Assembly: GCF_000219625.1 (NCBI RefSeq)
Contig: NC_018214.1
Span: 1,798,001-1,862,000 of the forward strand
DNA length: 64,000 bases
Direction: 5' to 3'
DNA from: Zymoseptoria tritici IPO323
Taxonomy: Eukaryota; Ascomycota; Dothideomycetes; Mycosphaerellales; Mycosphaerellaceae
The notes under the pieces are model-generated. The model had not been told where the DNA came from. It ran no database searches and saw only the letters and a list, made by a program, of their open reading frames with translations. The position numbers and the translations under genes are program-made. Below are positions 13,878 to 25,164 of the stretch, piece by piece; the stretch's first letter is position 1, and each line of letters starts with the position of its first letter.

Positions 13878-14479
13878 CTCGAATCGAGCGATATTATAGA
13901 ATTTGTAGAAACGTATAATAGTATCGGTAACTAGCGAATCTATAATCTAGTAGATTCTACGAATTCTACGATATAATCGCGCAAATCGCGCCCTCCTTTT
14001 TTGTAATATAATAATACCCTTACTAAAATTATTAGTATAGCCCTACTTTAATCTAGCTTTAAAATTCGTAGAATCTAGTAGAATCTTAGCCGTATTTACT
14101 ATATTTCTAGTCCTCTTAATAGTATAGGAGCATCCGCTTAGCTAGTAATAGAGATATATTAATAAAACATATACTCCTTACGACCTAATAGCTCGATAAC
14201 TATACGGCGGAATATATTTATATTTATATCTAATATATAGATATATCTATTAAAGACGTAGTAAAGTCGTTATAGTCCGAAAAAAAATTATATAGCGGAT
14301 AGTTAAGTACCTACTAACGAACGCCGCTATTAGCTTACTCTACCCTTAATTCTTCTTTATTCCCTTATATAACTCTACTAATAAGTCTACGTCCTTCTCG
14401 AGCTAGTTACTAAGGTCGATAATCTAGGTAAGCTAATTAATCGTACTACCTCTATAGAAGGCTCTAGCCTCGTATAGCG

Positions 14480-15497
14480 CTATATCGAAGCTCTAGCCGT
14501 AGTTCTAATATATACGCTAAGAGATAGGCTAGTACTTTATATCGATAATATCTATTATACGCTCTAGCTAGTTAACCTCTTTAAGGCTAAGGAACGTACG
14601 CTCGAGAGAGTTACTAATAATCTTAGTACCGGAGCCTCGACTAGCTTTAAGGACTAGTAGTATAGGAGTAATTAGCTACTTAATAGCCTTACGTTTCTTA
14701 CTACTTCCGCTACGGATAAAGCTATTATCGTCGATATCGAAGGAGTCGTTATTATCCTTATTCGTAGTACTAATAGTTCTTATTACCGCCGGAGTTAAGC
14801 TACCCTGGGCCTTACTCTTTATCTCTTAACGAGCCTATCGCTACTTCTTGCCCTATATATACTTACTAGTAGCGATCTTCTTATTAAAGATAATAGCGTA
14901 TTAAACGAAGTATAGATATAGCCCCTTCCTTAGCTTAGCGGCGTTCTTATAGTAAGCCTAAGTAAGGTAATTATCCTATACCTTATTAGGAGAAGTAACA
15001 ATGCTATTGTTAGTATTTACGCCGAAACCGGACTAGTTTTAAAGTACGACGTATACTAAATACGTACCCTTTAATACGGTTATCTTAGTTTAGATAGACT
15101 TCTATATAACTATATACTTATAGAGAGCGGTTAGGTAGGTATATAAGTAATTCTTACTAGCCGGCTTAAGGTTGCCGTCGATATACTCGTTAATCTATAT
15201 TCGACGTATCTAGTAGTCTACTAGGTAGAGCTCTATATTGTTAGACTAAGCTACCTTCTTTAATATAGTCGACTATATACTCGTAAGTAGCTCCGACTTA
15301 TATATAGCCTAAGAGTCGGTATCGTAGAAGTAAGGATCCTTAAATTAAGGGTCGATGTTGTCGTCTTAAGACTTAATAAAGGGCTTAAAGGGCTTAGAAG
15401 GCTAAGTCTACTATTAACTCTCGTAGTAGTATAGACCGATATTCGGATTAGGGATAGTATATTAGGAAGTTATCTTAGTAAGGCCGTATAATAGTAA
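14480..15497 (-). pseudogene. Degraded Myb/SANT-like DNA-binding-domain gene
   Basis: Reading the minus strand through stops gives a protein with the layout of the Myb/SANT-like domain common in fungal repeat-borne genes. It has a Trp-spaced helical block, then SGFGVN, then a VWDNYL-like block (W restored only in interpretation), then KNAAKLRKGLYLYF, and AIIFNKKIATSKY. A basic tail (SGSSKKRKAIK) follows. Every expected Trp codon is TAG, consistent with RIP. The retrotransposon at 15,503 inserted immediately upstream of the readable part, so the 5' part may lie beyond 22,457. Family assignment is from memory of the domain pattern. Confidence 0.45.
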
Positions 15498-15502
15498 CTC
15501 CG
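15498..15502. repeat. Target-site duplication ctccg (left)
   Basis: The 5-mer ctccg immediately before the left LTR is repeated exactly at 22,458-22,462 after the right LTR. Five bases is the usual duplication for Ty3/gypsy integration. Confidence 0.9.
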
Positions 15503-15880
15503 TGTTAGGATTGCCTCGTGATAAGGCAGGGAAAGACTAAAGTAGGGAAGTATCGAACAATAGGTTTCAGAATGTAACGACTCGATTCGTTGAAGGAGGG
15601 AATGGAGGAGGAGAGCCTCCTTCGCTATATACACAGCTACTGCTAGGTTCTATTCCCCTATCCTTTACTTCTCTCGTCATAAGCGGGATCGTCTGTCCCT
15701 TCGTAGCCCTTCGATCCTTATCGTTAGGCATTAAGAGGCAAGCTAGATCGGACTGCCTTAATCCGTACGCTGTTGCGCTCTTTGTAACTAGGATAGCTCG
15801 TTGTTGTGTTCTTCGAAACTAGGTTGGCCTAGCTTAGGGGAGATAAGGCTAGACTGCGCTTACGTAAGGGGATCCTTATA
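15503..15880 (-). repeat. Left (3') LTR, 378 bp
   Basis: Starts tgttaggattgcc and ends ggggatccttata. Same length as the right LTR. The TG start is intact, and the terminal CA has become TA by RIP. Confidence 0.92.
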
Positions 15881-16159
15881 TTGCCCCCCTCCCCCCGGTG
15901 CAACTAACCTTAGTTGCGTGCGCGAATCTTTAGCAGCGTTCAGCTGCAGGTTCAATTTACCAACTGCTAACGTTGCTAGGCCAGCTGCTCGGTGTCCTAA
16001 TTGGGAAATAAAAGTGGATCCCTCGCGTATATACCACTCTTTCTCGCCTTCGAATTCTTCTCTTCTTACAAACACCTACTAAAAGTAAGTACTAGCAGCT
16101 AGCTCTAGAACAGTCTAGATTAGCGCTAGATTAGCTAACATTGCGACTAGACTAGCATA

Positions 16160-17000
16160 ATGTCCGGCGCACTCTACTATCTTCGCGACAAGTACTATAA
16201 GAAAGTCCGAGCTAGTAGGTAGAACGAGAATCCGTGCTCGTTATGCCTCTCTAGCGTTAAGGAGGGCTAGGACCTGTCTAAGATCTGCTAGATTGCGGCA
16301 GAGAAGCCCCTACCCGGCAACATCCTAGCTAAGTGTCCGGATGCCTAACTAGCAAGAATGCGGATTGTCTTTAGGTAGGTCGGTTTAGTTAATTCTAGCG
16401 TGTTCTGTCGCTAACTATCCTACTTAGATGCTAGTCGACCAGGAGCCCGCCTGGAAGGCTATTAAGCAGGACATCGACACCGTCTACGGCCGCACTACCT
16501 AATCTAAGGCTAAGAAGGAAGACTTGCTAGATCGTATTCTATATTTTACGGGCTCTGTAGAGGCGTAAGTGTCCCTTTCTGGCGTGTTCTAGACTAGCAG
16601 CTAATTAGGATAGTTAAACAGGAAGTTAAATAGCAGTTTCCGTAGCGAGGACGGTCTCTCCTAGCACCCTGGCACTGCTACCTAGGAGGATACTAGACAG
16701 AAGGTGCCTAAGAGGGACCGCTCGGCTAGTGCGATCTTAGCGAAGGCTATATGTACTATCCCTAGCTTAATCTAGCCCTTACTAACATTCTTTATAGTAG
16801 TCTAGTAGTACCCCTAGTAAGAAGCGCCGCTTAATAGACGTACGCGGCCGCAAGTCGGACCGTAAGCGTACTAAGGAGGCCGAGGATCGCCTAATCGCGG
16901 TTAGCACTACCTTAGAGGCGTTAAACCGCATTGTTATAAGCGACCAAGCTCTGAAGAAGGGACAGTTGCGTAAGATAGTCTTTCCGACGACCGCTAAGGA
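16160..17000 (+). pseudogene. Degraded accessory ORF inside the gypsy element, antisense to gag-pol
   Basis: Starting at an ATG at 16,160 the plus strand reads MSGALYYLRDKYYKKVRAS, then several TAG stops at probable Trp/Gln positions, with a CSLC motif. A second coding-like stretch runs about 16,428-16,564 (LVDQEPAWKAIKQDIDTVYG). Sequences resembling introns lie between and after the stretches (gctaac before ttag near 16,410-16,427; gtaagt at 16,565). It sits between the end of pol and the 3' LTR, in opposite orientation. I do not recognise the family. The frame joins are not certain. Confidence 0.4.
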
Positions 17001-17339
17001 CCGTAGTAAGGTAGAGGACCCAAATTAGGGCGACTCCGACTTTAATTAAGCCATTCTAGACTAGAATAGCGGGCGTAGGTCTTCCGGGACTAGGGGTATA
17101 ACAGATAACGTCGACATAGCATATTAAGACTATAGCGGGGCCTAGATAGTTATTAAATAGCGCAGAGTTAGTTAACTTAGACTAGATTAGACTAGAATAA
17201 AGCCGATTCCGCCCTTCGAATTTTTAAATTCAAATAATTTTGTCTAAGTCCCTTAGAAATCTTTGGGATTTTTCTTACATCTTCCTACGCCTTTTTAGCT
17301 CCTTCTGGCCTATCTTGCGGCGGAATGCTCTTATTGCCG

Positions 17340-17425
17340 CCGGGCTTATATTATATCTAGGCTCCTAGGAGTTCTCGTGCTCCCTAAAGCCCTTCTACTT
17401 AATTAGGTAACTAAAGTTGTATAGG
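17340..17425 (-). pseudogene. Chromodomain-like 3' end of pol
   Basis: The minus strand reads LYNFSYLIK, a stop, then KGFREHENS, a stop, then EP. If the stops are original Trp codons, this matches the aromatic core of the chromodomain that ends many fungal Ty3/gypsy integrases. Chromodomains direct insertion to heterochromatin, which fits the nested repeats here. Confidence 0.6.
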
Positions 17426-19602
17426 TCGTCCTCTTTTTTATCTAAGATGTCTTCTACCTCCTATTCGTCCCTGTCCCCCGCGTCGTACCGCTTCATTTTG
17501 TCCTATTTGCGGCTAGAGTAGTCCGGGATAGACTTCTTAAGAAGCGAGACGTAGAAGGTAGGGTAGATACTTAGCGAGCTAGGGAGGTCGAGTATGTATG
17601 TTACGCGGTTAACTATTGCCTTAACCTTGTACGGTCCGATGTACTTATAGTCGAGCTTAGGTAACGGCCGTATAGACTTAATGTTCTTCGTATTTAGGTA
17701 GACTTCGTTACCTACGTTAAAGGAGACGTCCTTCCTATGCTTGTTCGCCTACTTAGCTATCTGTTTCTTCGTCTTAGCTAGTCTTTCGCGCATCTTCTTC
17801 TGGTTAGTAATTATCTGCTCTACGAGTTAGACAGCCTTTAGCGCCTCGCTATCTTTCTAGCGCATTCTAGGCTAGTAGGACCTTCGTAGGTCCCTCGTTA
17901 TATATACTTAGAACGGCGTTAGCCCGGTTGCCGTATGCACACTATTATTATAGGCGAATTCCGCCGTTAATAGTAGAGAGCCCTAGTTGTCCTATTTATA
18001 GTTGTAGTACGTCCGTAAATACTACTCTAGTGTCTAGTTCTGCCTTTCCGTCTAACTATCCGTCTACGGATAGAACGCCGTACTTAGCTTCCGGCGTACC
18101 CCGAGGCAGTAGTAGAAGGTGCTCTAGAACTTAGAGGTAAGGATTAGCCTACGGTCGGACGTAATCGTAGCCGGCTAGCTATAGAGGCGGACAACCTCTC
18201 TTATTATAAGTTTAGCGAGGTTAGCTAATGTAATCGTTTTCCGGCATAGCACGTAATAGACTATCTTAGTACAGCGGTCTACTACTACTAGTATATAGTC
18301 GTAGGACTAGCTTAGGAACTTACTCGGCGGGAGGTTAGTAATAAAATCCAGCGTAATGTCGGCCTAGGGAGTTAGCAAGGGGGGTTCGGGGTGTAGCAGG
18401 CCGTACGGTTTATGCCTTCGTAGCTTCGCTCTTTCGTACGCCTAGCAGGTCCTTACGAACTCCTTAATATACTTCCGCATCCTAGGCTAGTAGAAACTAC
18501 GCTAAAGCAACTCTAGGGTCCTTGCAAAGCCGAAATGTCCGGAGAGGGGGTCGTCGTAGCATTCCTAGAGTAGCTAGAGCCTTATAGCGCCTTCTAGCAC
18601 GTATGCCTTGCTATTTATATACGCAACGCCTTCTTCTAGGGACTACCTCTCCGCCTAGAAGGTAGGCTCGGCGACAGCCTTCTCCTAGACTATCCTCTTA
18701 TAAGTAGGGTCCTTACTAAGGGCTTTCTTAAGCCGCTCTAGAAGGTTCGGGGTCCTTACTGCTGCCCCGACGTACCGGACTAGGTTATCCTGCCCTGTCG
18801 GCGGTGCAAATACCTTTCGGAAGAGGCGGACGCTAGCGTCTACTTCCTCCTCGGTAGCCTATCGGCCCGAATGCGACTCCTTAGTAAGGTCTAGTCTCCT
18901 ACTAAGTACGTCGGCGGCGCTATTCGCCTTACCCGGCCTGTACGTAGTCCTAAAATCGATCTGCGACAGCTATTTAGCCTATCTAACTTGCCTCCTCGAG
19001 AGGGTCTTCGTCGTTATAAGGGTCTAAAGGTTCGCATAGTCGGTTAGCAACTCTACTTAGTAGCGGGCGCCCTCGAGGTAGTGCCTAAAGTGTTTAAAGG
19101 AGTCTACTATAGTAAGGAGCTCGCTATCTTCTATTCCGTAGTTCCTTTCTGCCGCAATTATCTTCCTTAAGAAGTAGGCAACCGGGAACTACTGCAGTTT
19201 GCCCCCCTCGTTATAAGGCTAGGACAGGATACCCGATATTGCTTCCCCTAATATATTAGTCTCTACCCGATAGGGGAGCTCTAGGTTATAGTAGCGCAGA
19301 ACGGGCTCTTCTGCGAACTTGCGGCGTAGCTTATAGAAGGACTAGATCGCCCTGTTATCTAATTCGAGATAAGCACGCTCTCTTCGGCGCTAGTTCGCCG
19401 CCTTCTTGCCTTTAGTATAGCGGTTTAGGGCGGCCGCTAGCCGCGAGAAGCCCTTAATAAAGCGTCGGTAGTAGTTAGCAAAACTAATAAAGACCCTTAT
19501 ATTATAGATAGACGCAGGGACTAGCTACTCCTAGACCGATTTAATGCGTTCTAGGTCGATCCGCAGCCTATCCTAGGTAACTACGTAGCCTAGGTATTCG
19601 AC

Positions 19603-19824
19603 CTAGCTTTTGTAGAACTCGCATTTAGCTAGGTTAGCGTACAGCTTGTGCCGTCGTAGCCGTTCTAAGACCTGCCGGACGTAATCCTCGTGCTCTTTAA
19701 GCGTTCTAGAGTAAATTAGGATATCGTTAAGGTATACAACGCAGAAGATATTAACTAGTCCTACTAGGACGCTGTTAATAAAGTTCTGGAACACTGCCGG
19801 GGCATTACAAAGCCCGAATAGCAT
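19603..19824 (-). pseudogene. Reverse transcriptase core with mutated YxDD box
   Basis: This is the longest open stretch of pol, with FGLCNAPAVFQNFINSVL and then VVYLNDILIYSRTLKEHEDYV. The catalytic YLDD motif reads YLND. A G-to-A change on this strand (Asp to Asn) is a typical RIP transition and would abolish catalysis. The stretch continues into KCEFYKS, the usual end of the palm region. Confidence 0.88.
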
Positions 19825-22079
19825 TACCGTGTATTTAAAATGGCCGTACCTAGTCCGGAATGCTGTCTTCTACTCGTCGCCTTTCCTAATACGCACCTAA
19901 TAGTACGCATAGCGCAGGTCGACCTTAGTAAAGTACCTAGCACCGGCTAGCTAGTCGAGGGACTCGCTAATAAGAGGTAGACCCCCCCTGTTTTTAACTA
20001 TTACTACGTTTAGACCGCAGTAGTCGACACATAGGCGGAGGGTACTATCCTTCTTCCGTACGAAGAGGACTAGAGCGCTAGCCGACGACGTCGACCGCCT
20101 GATAAACCCGTTCTTTAGGTATTTAGGTAGCTAGGTCCGCATAGCCTTTATCTCTGCCTCGGATAGGGCGTATATCGGACTAAAGGGGACCTTTCCTCCT
20201 TCTACTAGCTCGATCTTTAGATTATGTAGACTGTAGGGAGCTAACTCGCCTACGAGTTCCTCCGAGAAGACATCCGCGAAGTTAGAGTAGGCGCTCGGAA
20301 CGCCCCCCTAACCCGGACTAGCTTCTTCCGACGCGTCCTAGATCGTTATAACATAAAGTGCCGTGTTTACTTTACTAAGGCACTCCCTGTAGAACCTCTC
20401 TAGCCTAACGACGGCTATCGCCTATCGTTTTCGGGGCTTCGTTCTCTAGTTAACCCTTTTTAGGGTGAAATCTACGTTTAGATTGTATTTCTCGAGCTAA
20501 GGTATCCCTAAGACGACCTTATAGCTATAGATGCGCCCTACCCTAAAGGTGTCGACGCATCCGTGCATTCGTCCTAAGTCGTCCCGGGCCTTATATAAGC
20601 TCCGCGTTTCGCTAAGGACCTAAAGGCTTTGCCCGTTTAGCGTCTTGTACGCGACCCTAGCGGGCGGCTCCTAGATAACCTAGTCTATGTCCTTTGCTAA
20701 TAAGGAGTTATAGAAGTTATCCTACGCGCCGCTGTCGATTAGTCCCGCGACTATTCTAGTCCTCCCTAGACTATTTAAGGTTAGCGTAACTTCGATAAGG
20801 CGCCTACGCTTATAGCGGCGCCGACCCAGCTCCGCCATCCTGCGCTACTCCTTAGTATAGAGAACCTAGCCTACTAAGACAGCAGCGTCTATTTAGGGGG
20901 CGCCTCTTTTTCCGAGTCCTTCTAGAGGGAAGGGTTAGGGCAATCGCGCTTAATATGCCCGACCTAGCGGCAACCGTAGCAAGTAGCCTTAGATAGGCCC
21001 CTCTAGTCCGATCCGTCCTCCGACTTAGACTTCTTAGAGTCCTAGTTGTCGACACTGTTGCTTCTACGTCTCTTTCGGTTGCCCTTGCCTCTTCTACGGC
21101 CCGGGTTGTCCCTTAACTCCTGCTTCTAACCCTCGATAATCCTGTAGGTTTTGTTAACCCTTTCTTAGGCCTTAATAAGCGTAGTAGCCGGAGCCGGGTA
21201 GTTAGAGAGGCGGGAGCGGTAGTTCTATAGCAAGGAGGCCTTAAAGTTAAGGATCTTGCGCCCCTCGTTCTCTTCTTCTAACTCCTTCTAAAGGATCTTT
21301 AGCTCTTCGAGGAGCTAATCGGGGGTACGGTCTCCGAGGGAGGCCTTCCGCAATTGTTCGTAGGCCTTCTCGCGGCGTTCCGCCTCTGTCCCTATAGAGT
21401 TAAGCATAACTCCCTTTATTATAGTCTAGGTTAGCGTAGTCTAGCTATTAAGCTAATCTACGTAGCGCTCCTAGTAGTCTTGCTAGAGCTTGCCTATATA
21501 GTCGGCAGCGTAGTCGACCTTTCGGTCCTCCCGGTTAGAGAATCTATAGTGTCTGCGGAAGTTGCGTTCTACCGCGCGGAGCTAGTCCTCGTAATTGGTA
21601 CGGGTCTTCCCTTCGAATACGGGTAGTTCCTTAGACTTAGGGAGGCTATCCTTGTTCTTATCGAAATAGTCCGTTTCTGCGAAGAGTTTAGCAAGTTTCT
21701 CCCTCCTTAGGGTAATTAGGCTATATAAGGCTAGTTCGCTCCGGAGCTCCTTAATCTTTTGCTAGAGTTCGAGGAATTCGTATTCCGCCCGGGCTTCCTA
21801 GTTCCGTTTCTTACGGGTTAGTGCGTCCCCTTAAACTAGGTTAGCCTAAGTAGTTAAGTCGGTGCCTTCCTAGGTCGTTCCGGCATCGTCCACGGTTTCC
21901 GCGATAGAGGTAGCGCTTAGCTAGCGGGCGGCGGCGTCCGCGTCGGACTTAGCGGCTAGTATAGTACCCTGCTAGCGAGCGGAGGTGTCGGAAGGAGATT
22001 CCTCGCGTCTGCGAGTAGCCTTAGGTGCTATGTCGATCAGGGGTTCGATACCGTAGTACGTAAGTTTAAACGAATCGCG

Positions 22080-22457
22080 TGTTAGAATTGCCTCGTAATA
22101 AGGCAGGGAAAGACTAAAGTAGGGAAGTATCGAACAATAGGTTTTAGAATGTAACGACTCGATTCGTTAAAGGAGGGAATAGAGGAGGAGAGCCTCCTTC
22201 GCTATATACATAGCTACTGCTAGGTTCTATTCCCCTATCCTTTACTTCTCTCGTTATAAGCGGGATCGTCTGTCCCTTCGTAGCCCTTCGATCCTTATCG
22301 TTAGGCATTAAGAGGCAAGCTAGATCGGACTGCCTTAATCCGTACGCTGTTGCGCTCTTCGTAACCAGGATAGCTCGTTGTTGTGTTCTTCGAAACTAGG
22401 TTGGCCCAGCTTAGGGGAGATGAGGCCAGACTGCGCTCACGTGAGGGGATCCTCACA
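22080..22457 (-). repeat. Right (5') LTR, 378 bp
   Basis: Starts tgttagaattgcc and ends ggggatcctcaca. The last part, from about 22,400 (ggcccagcttagggga, agatgaggccagac, ctcacgtgagg), keeps CpA/TpG sites that are mutated in the left LTR. RIP therefore hit the two LTRs unevenly. Confidence 0.92.
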
Positions 22458-22462
22458 CTCCG
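22458..22462. repeat. Target-site duplication ctccg (right)
   Basis: Exact copy of 15,498-15,502, flanking the gypsy insertion. Confidence 0.9.
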
Positions 22463-22869
22463 AGTACGATCGAGACGAGTAGTACGCTAAACGAAAGCGC
22501 TTAATAGATTCTTAAGTTCCTATATAGCGTAGACCTTAATATAGCTCGCGGTTATAGTTGTTTAATTATATAAATATTATACGAGAATATAAGAGCCTAT
22601 AAAAAGCTAATATTACGACGCTCGGCTATACCTACCGAGGAGCGGCCGGACCCGCTTTCGAGTATAATATTCGAGCTATTATATTTTATCGAATAATAAC
22701 ATTAATAATACGCTAACTACTAGCTATTAGCTACGCGTTATATTATAAGGGAAGCCTTATATAGGATAAGAAGGAAATTAGTGCGTCTAATAGTAGCTAA
22801 GAGCTATATAACGGCAACTAAGAGCGGCAAATCTAGCTAAAATTAGTTTATCGTATAACACCTAATACG
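22463..22869. other. RIP-degraded DNA continuing the locus split by the gypsy insertion
   Basis: AT-rich and CpA-depleted. It was contiguous with 14,480-15,497 before the insertion. No recognisable product. Confidence 0.5.
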
Positions 22870-23455
22870 TACTAAGAACTTCGTCCCCTACTACGCCGGC
22901 TTCTCTTCCCTCCTTACCGGTCCCGGACTAGAGTCCGTCCTGTCCTAACTTATCGGCGACGAGTAAGGCGGCGTAGTACTCTTTAAGAATAAAATTAATT
23001 ATAAATTGTTAAAAGGGAACGGTTTTAAAGCCTACCTTAACGCCCCGGCTTATAGCTACATTATATCCCTTACTCGTCCTAGCTAGGAAATCTCGTACAT
23101 TACCGCTAACTTCGCCGTCGATGCGGCTTCCCCTACGAACGGATATATTAAAGTAGTCCCCGGTTCGTATCTTATGTCCGTGCCGTTATTACTAGGTAGA
23201 GGCGCTATCGATCCGGAATAAGAAAAGGAGCAGACCTAGGTTCCCGTACCGTTGGAAGAAGGCGACTTATTGATTTTTGGATCCGTGTTAGCGCATCGGA
23301 GTAGACGGAATAAGTCCGGAGGGGAGAGGAAGAGTATTTATACGACGTATTATTTAAGGAGGGAGGGGGAGGGGTTAAGGGAGATGTATTATTAGGATCG
23401 GAGGGAGAGGTTTCCGCCTGATCATAGTGAGTTAAACCGTTTCGGAATGGGTTAG
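22870..23455 (+). pseudogene. Broken phytanoyl-CoA dioxygenase (PhyH)-like gene
   Basis: The plus-strand reading contains blocks typical of the fungal PhyH Fe(II)/2-oxoglutarate dioxygenase family: NKINYK then NAPAY, then NFAVDAASPTNGYIKVVPGS, IDPE, VPVPLEEGDLLIFG, LAHRS and NKS, ending with DRRERFPPDH and a stop at 23,455. The second iron histidine lies in LAHRS. The upstream HxD is not preserved (NAPAY where a metal-binding block is usual). TAG stops replace Trp. A frame change falls in the G-rich run at about 23,355-23,375, between LRE and the next MYY block. RIP is strong at the left and fades to the right. The N-terminal part is lost or unreadable. Confidence 0.7.
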
Positions 23456-23803
23456 TTAAGACGGGAGCTGACTTTTGTCGTGTAGAGCGAGTTCCGGGTA
23501 AGGATTATTCGGCTGGCGTGCAGCGGTATGCGTTTGCTGCGCCGTTCACGACAATTGAGAAGCCGGCGGGGGCGCAGACGGTGAAGGCTCAGGAGGTGAT
23601 GTGATGTTGTGGAAGATATCCATCCGTGCGGAGCAGATTGGAAGCACCTGTCCAAATGTTTTTAGCTTTCCAGAAGCCAGATATAGCACTTTCGTCGTGT
23701 TGACGCCCACTCGAAAGCGAGCCGTAGCACTTCCATGAATGCTCACGCTCTCCAAGTCGAGAATGCTTCGGGACAACACGACACCCTCCTCAGACACACC
23801 TCC
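23456..23803. other. Intergenic, 348 bp
   Basis: Normal composition returns here, with frequent CpA/TpG. Nothing recognisable. It holds the 3' flank of the CHIP-like gene. Confidence 0.6.
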
Positions 23804-25164
23804 CTACCAATCAACAACCCACTCACTAGCCCCACTCTCCCAAAACTCATCACAAGCCGCCTTCAACCCATAATTACTCCTCAACTCCTCCACCTTCAAC
23901 CCTTCCCTCGTCAACGGATCCGTCGCACTCCGTTTCAAATGCTCATAAATCGTCGCTCTCTCATAACTATGTCCATTCTTCGTAATGACCGGATCATGCA
24001 TCGGCTCGAAAGTAATCATATCAATCAAATGATCGGGAATCTCCCTCGGTTTATGGTTTTGCGGGTCCGCTGCCTCGAAAACAGACCGTAGGGTGGCGAT
24101 CTTGGTGGCGAATGTGGAGGTCACCTCGGCGGAACGTTCGTTTGCTTCGACGAGTCCGAGGGATCGCGAGTGGAGTTGGGAGGAGATGGAGTCCAGTTCG
24201 CGTTGTTTGGTGAGTTCGAGGCTGTCTTCGAGTTCGGCGAGGAGGGAGCCTTGACGGCGGAGACGTTCGCGGTCGCGGACGGCGAATTTGGCTTTCTTGC
24301 ATTTGAGCACGAAGGCGGAGAAGGTTTGGAGGTCTTGTGGGGAGATCTTTGTGGCTGGGGCGGGATGCAGGACTTGGTCGTAGGCTGTTAGGGCGGAGGA
24401 GAGAGCTTCGTGAGGGTGGTGGAGGGCGAGTTGGGCCTGGGCTGGTAGAGGAGAGCGTCAGCGGCTGTGGGTGAATGAGTACGTTCAAGGGCTCTGGAGG
24501 ATTCAAAAAGCCAGAGTAGCAATCATGTCCTCCGAGAACGACATGTAGAGCATCTCTTCGTTCGGTCATACCCCCTTCCCAACCGATCGATTCGCCACAG
24601 TAGACATCTCAACTCACCCAGAAAGTAAAAGCCCTTGTGATTTTGCCCATTCGGCCCCGTAATTTCAATACTCCTCAAACAGTCATTGACCGCCTCCTCC
24701 CTGCGAACCGTCAGCCTACCCTCTCTCCCACAAGAAGCCAAACCCTCTCCACCACCTCCACAACTAAGCCGCCAAATATCTCCCCCAAACTGGTCCTCTC
24801 TGCGCCCAACACCCAAAACCATAGCAAAAACTCACCACTTCTGCAACTTCAACCTCACATTCGCTCGATTCGTAAAAATCAACGGATTCCTCGAATACTT
24901 CTGCACGGCTTGGGTATAAAACTCCTCGGCTTGCAGGAACTCCCCATTTCGAAATGCTTCGTTCCCCTTCGTTTTGAGGGCGTCGGCGAGGTGCGCCATT
25001 TGAATTTGTGCTGCTGATTCGGGAACTGGGGGAGCAGGTTTGGGAGGTGCTTTTGGGGGAGTAGAAGGGATTGGTTCTTTGTTCTGTTGTGGAGAGGCTT
25101 GTGGGGCTTGTGCTTGTTCTGGTCTTCGTCGCGGCCGGGAGCGGAAGGGGTTGTGGAAACTCAT
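23804..25164 (-). CDS. CHIP/STUB1-like TPR and U-box E3 ubiquitin ligase
   Basis: Three exons (25164-24836, 24700-24618, 24441-23804) give 349 aa. Both introns (135 and 176 nt) have GTGAGT donors, and the phases match (2, then 1). After a Pro-rich N terminus come TPR-type helices (KTKGNEAFRNGEFLQAEEFY; PLIFTNRANVRLKLQKWEEAV; then LAQAQLALHHPHEAL), a charged coiled coil (RERLRRQGSLLAELEDSLEL) and a C-terminal U-box. The U-box has IPDHLIDMITFEPMHDPVIT, then GHSYERATI and DPLTREGL. In this family the TPR binds EEVD tails of Hsp70/Hsp90 and the U-box recruits an E2 to ubiquitinate misfolded clients. The first ATG in frame is at 25,164. Fungal homologues are uncharacterised in most species, so the function is by family only. 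Confidence 0.88.

Larger units (their letters stand above)
9448..14479. other. RIP-degraded repetitive DNA, identity unresolved
   Basis: No open frame of useful length. Plus-strand readings through stops give protein-like stretches (for example around 9,900-10,100, 11,540-11,900 and 13,050-13,600), so one or more degraded elements or genes are probably present. I do not recognise a family. An acidic stretch around 12,490-12,560 is rich in gaggaagaggaa. Two tandem arrays are listed separately. CpA and TpG are nearly absent throughout. Confidence 0.6.
15503..22457 (-). mobile_element. Full-length Ty3/gypsy (chromovirus-like) LTR retrotransposon
   Basis: 6,955 bp with 378-bp LTRs and a 5-bp target duplication. 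The minus strand carries, from right to left: gag (about 22,030-20,900) ending in a CCHC zinc knuckle (C-YG-C-x4-H-IKRD-C) near 20,930-20,990; an aspartic protease DSGA motif near 20,730; reverse transcriptase (about 20,250-19,600); RNase H (AAERNYGIEDSELL) near 19,080-19,170; integrase (HPEPPLLTP, then ADITLDFITNLPPS) near 18,310-18,390; and a chromodomain-like block (YLIK, stop, KGFREHENS) near 17,340-17,420. A polypurine tract abuts the left LTR at 15,881-15,900. Stops interrupt every frame, but far fewer bases are RIP-changed than in the flanks, so it is a later insertion. It splits older repeats. Confidence 0.92.

Noticed and set aside
15860..16082. Open stretches on both strands just inside the left LTR of the gypsy element
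   Set aside because: They span the LTR end and polypurine tract and have no domain features. Chance frames.
22040..22066. tRNA-like TPsiC arm (gggttcgatacc)
   Set aside because: No cloverleaf around it. It lies just inside the 5' LTR and may be a primer-binding site remnant, but it is about 15 bp too far from the LTR edge to call with confidence.
24051..24569. Long minus-strand frame with Pro/Arg-rich product
   Set aside because: A shadow of exon 3 of the CHIP-like gene in another frame. No family features.
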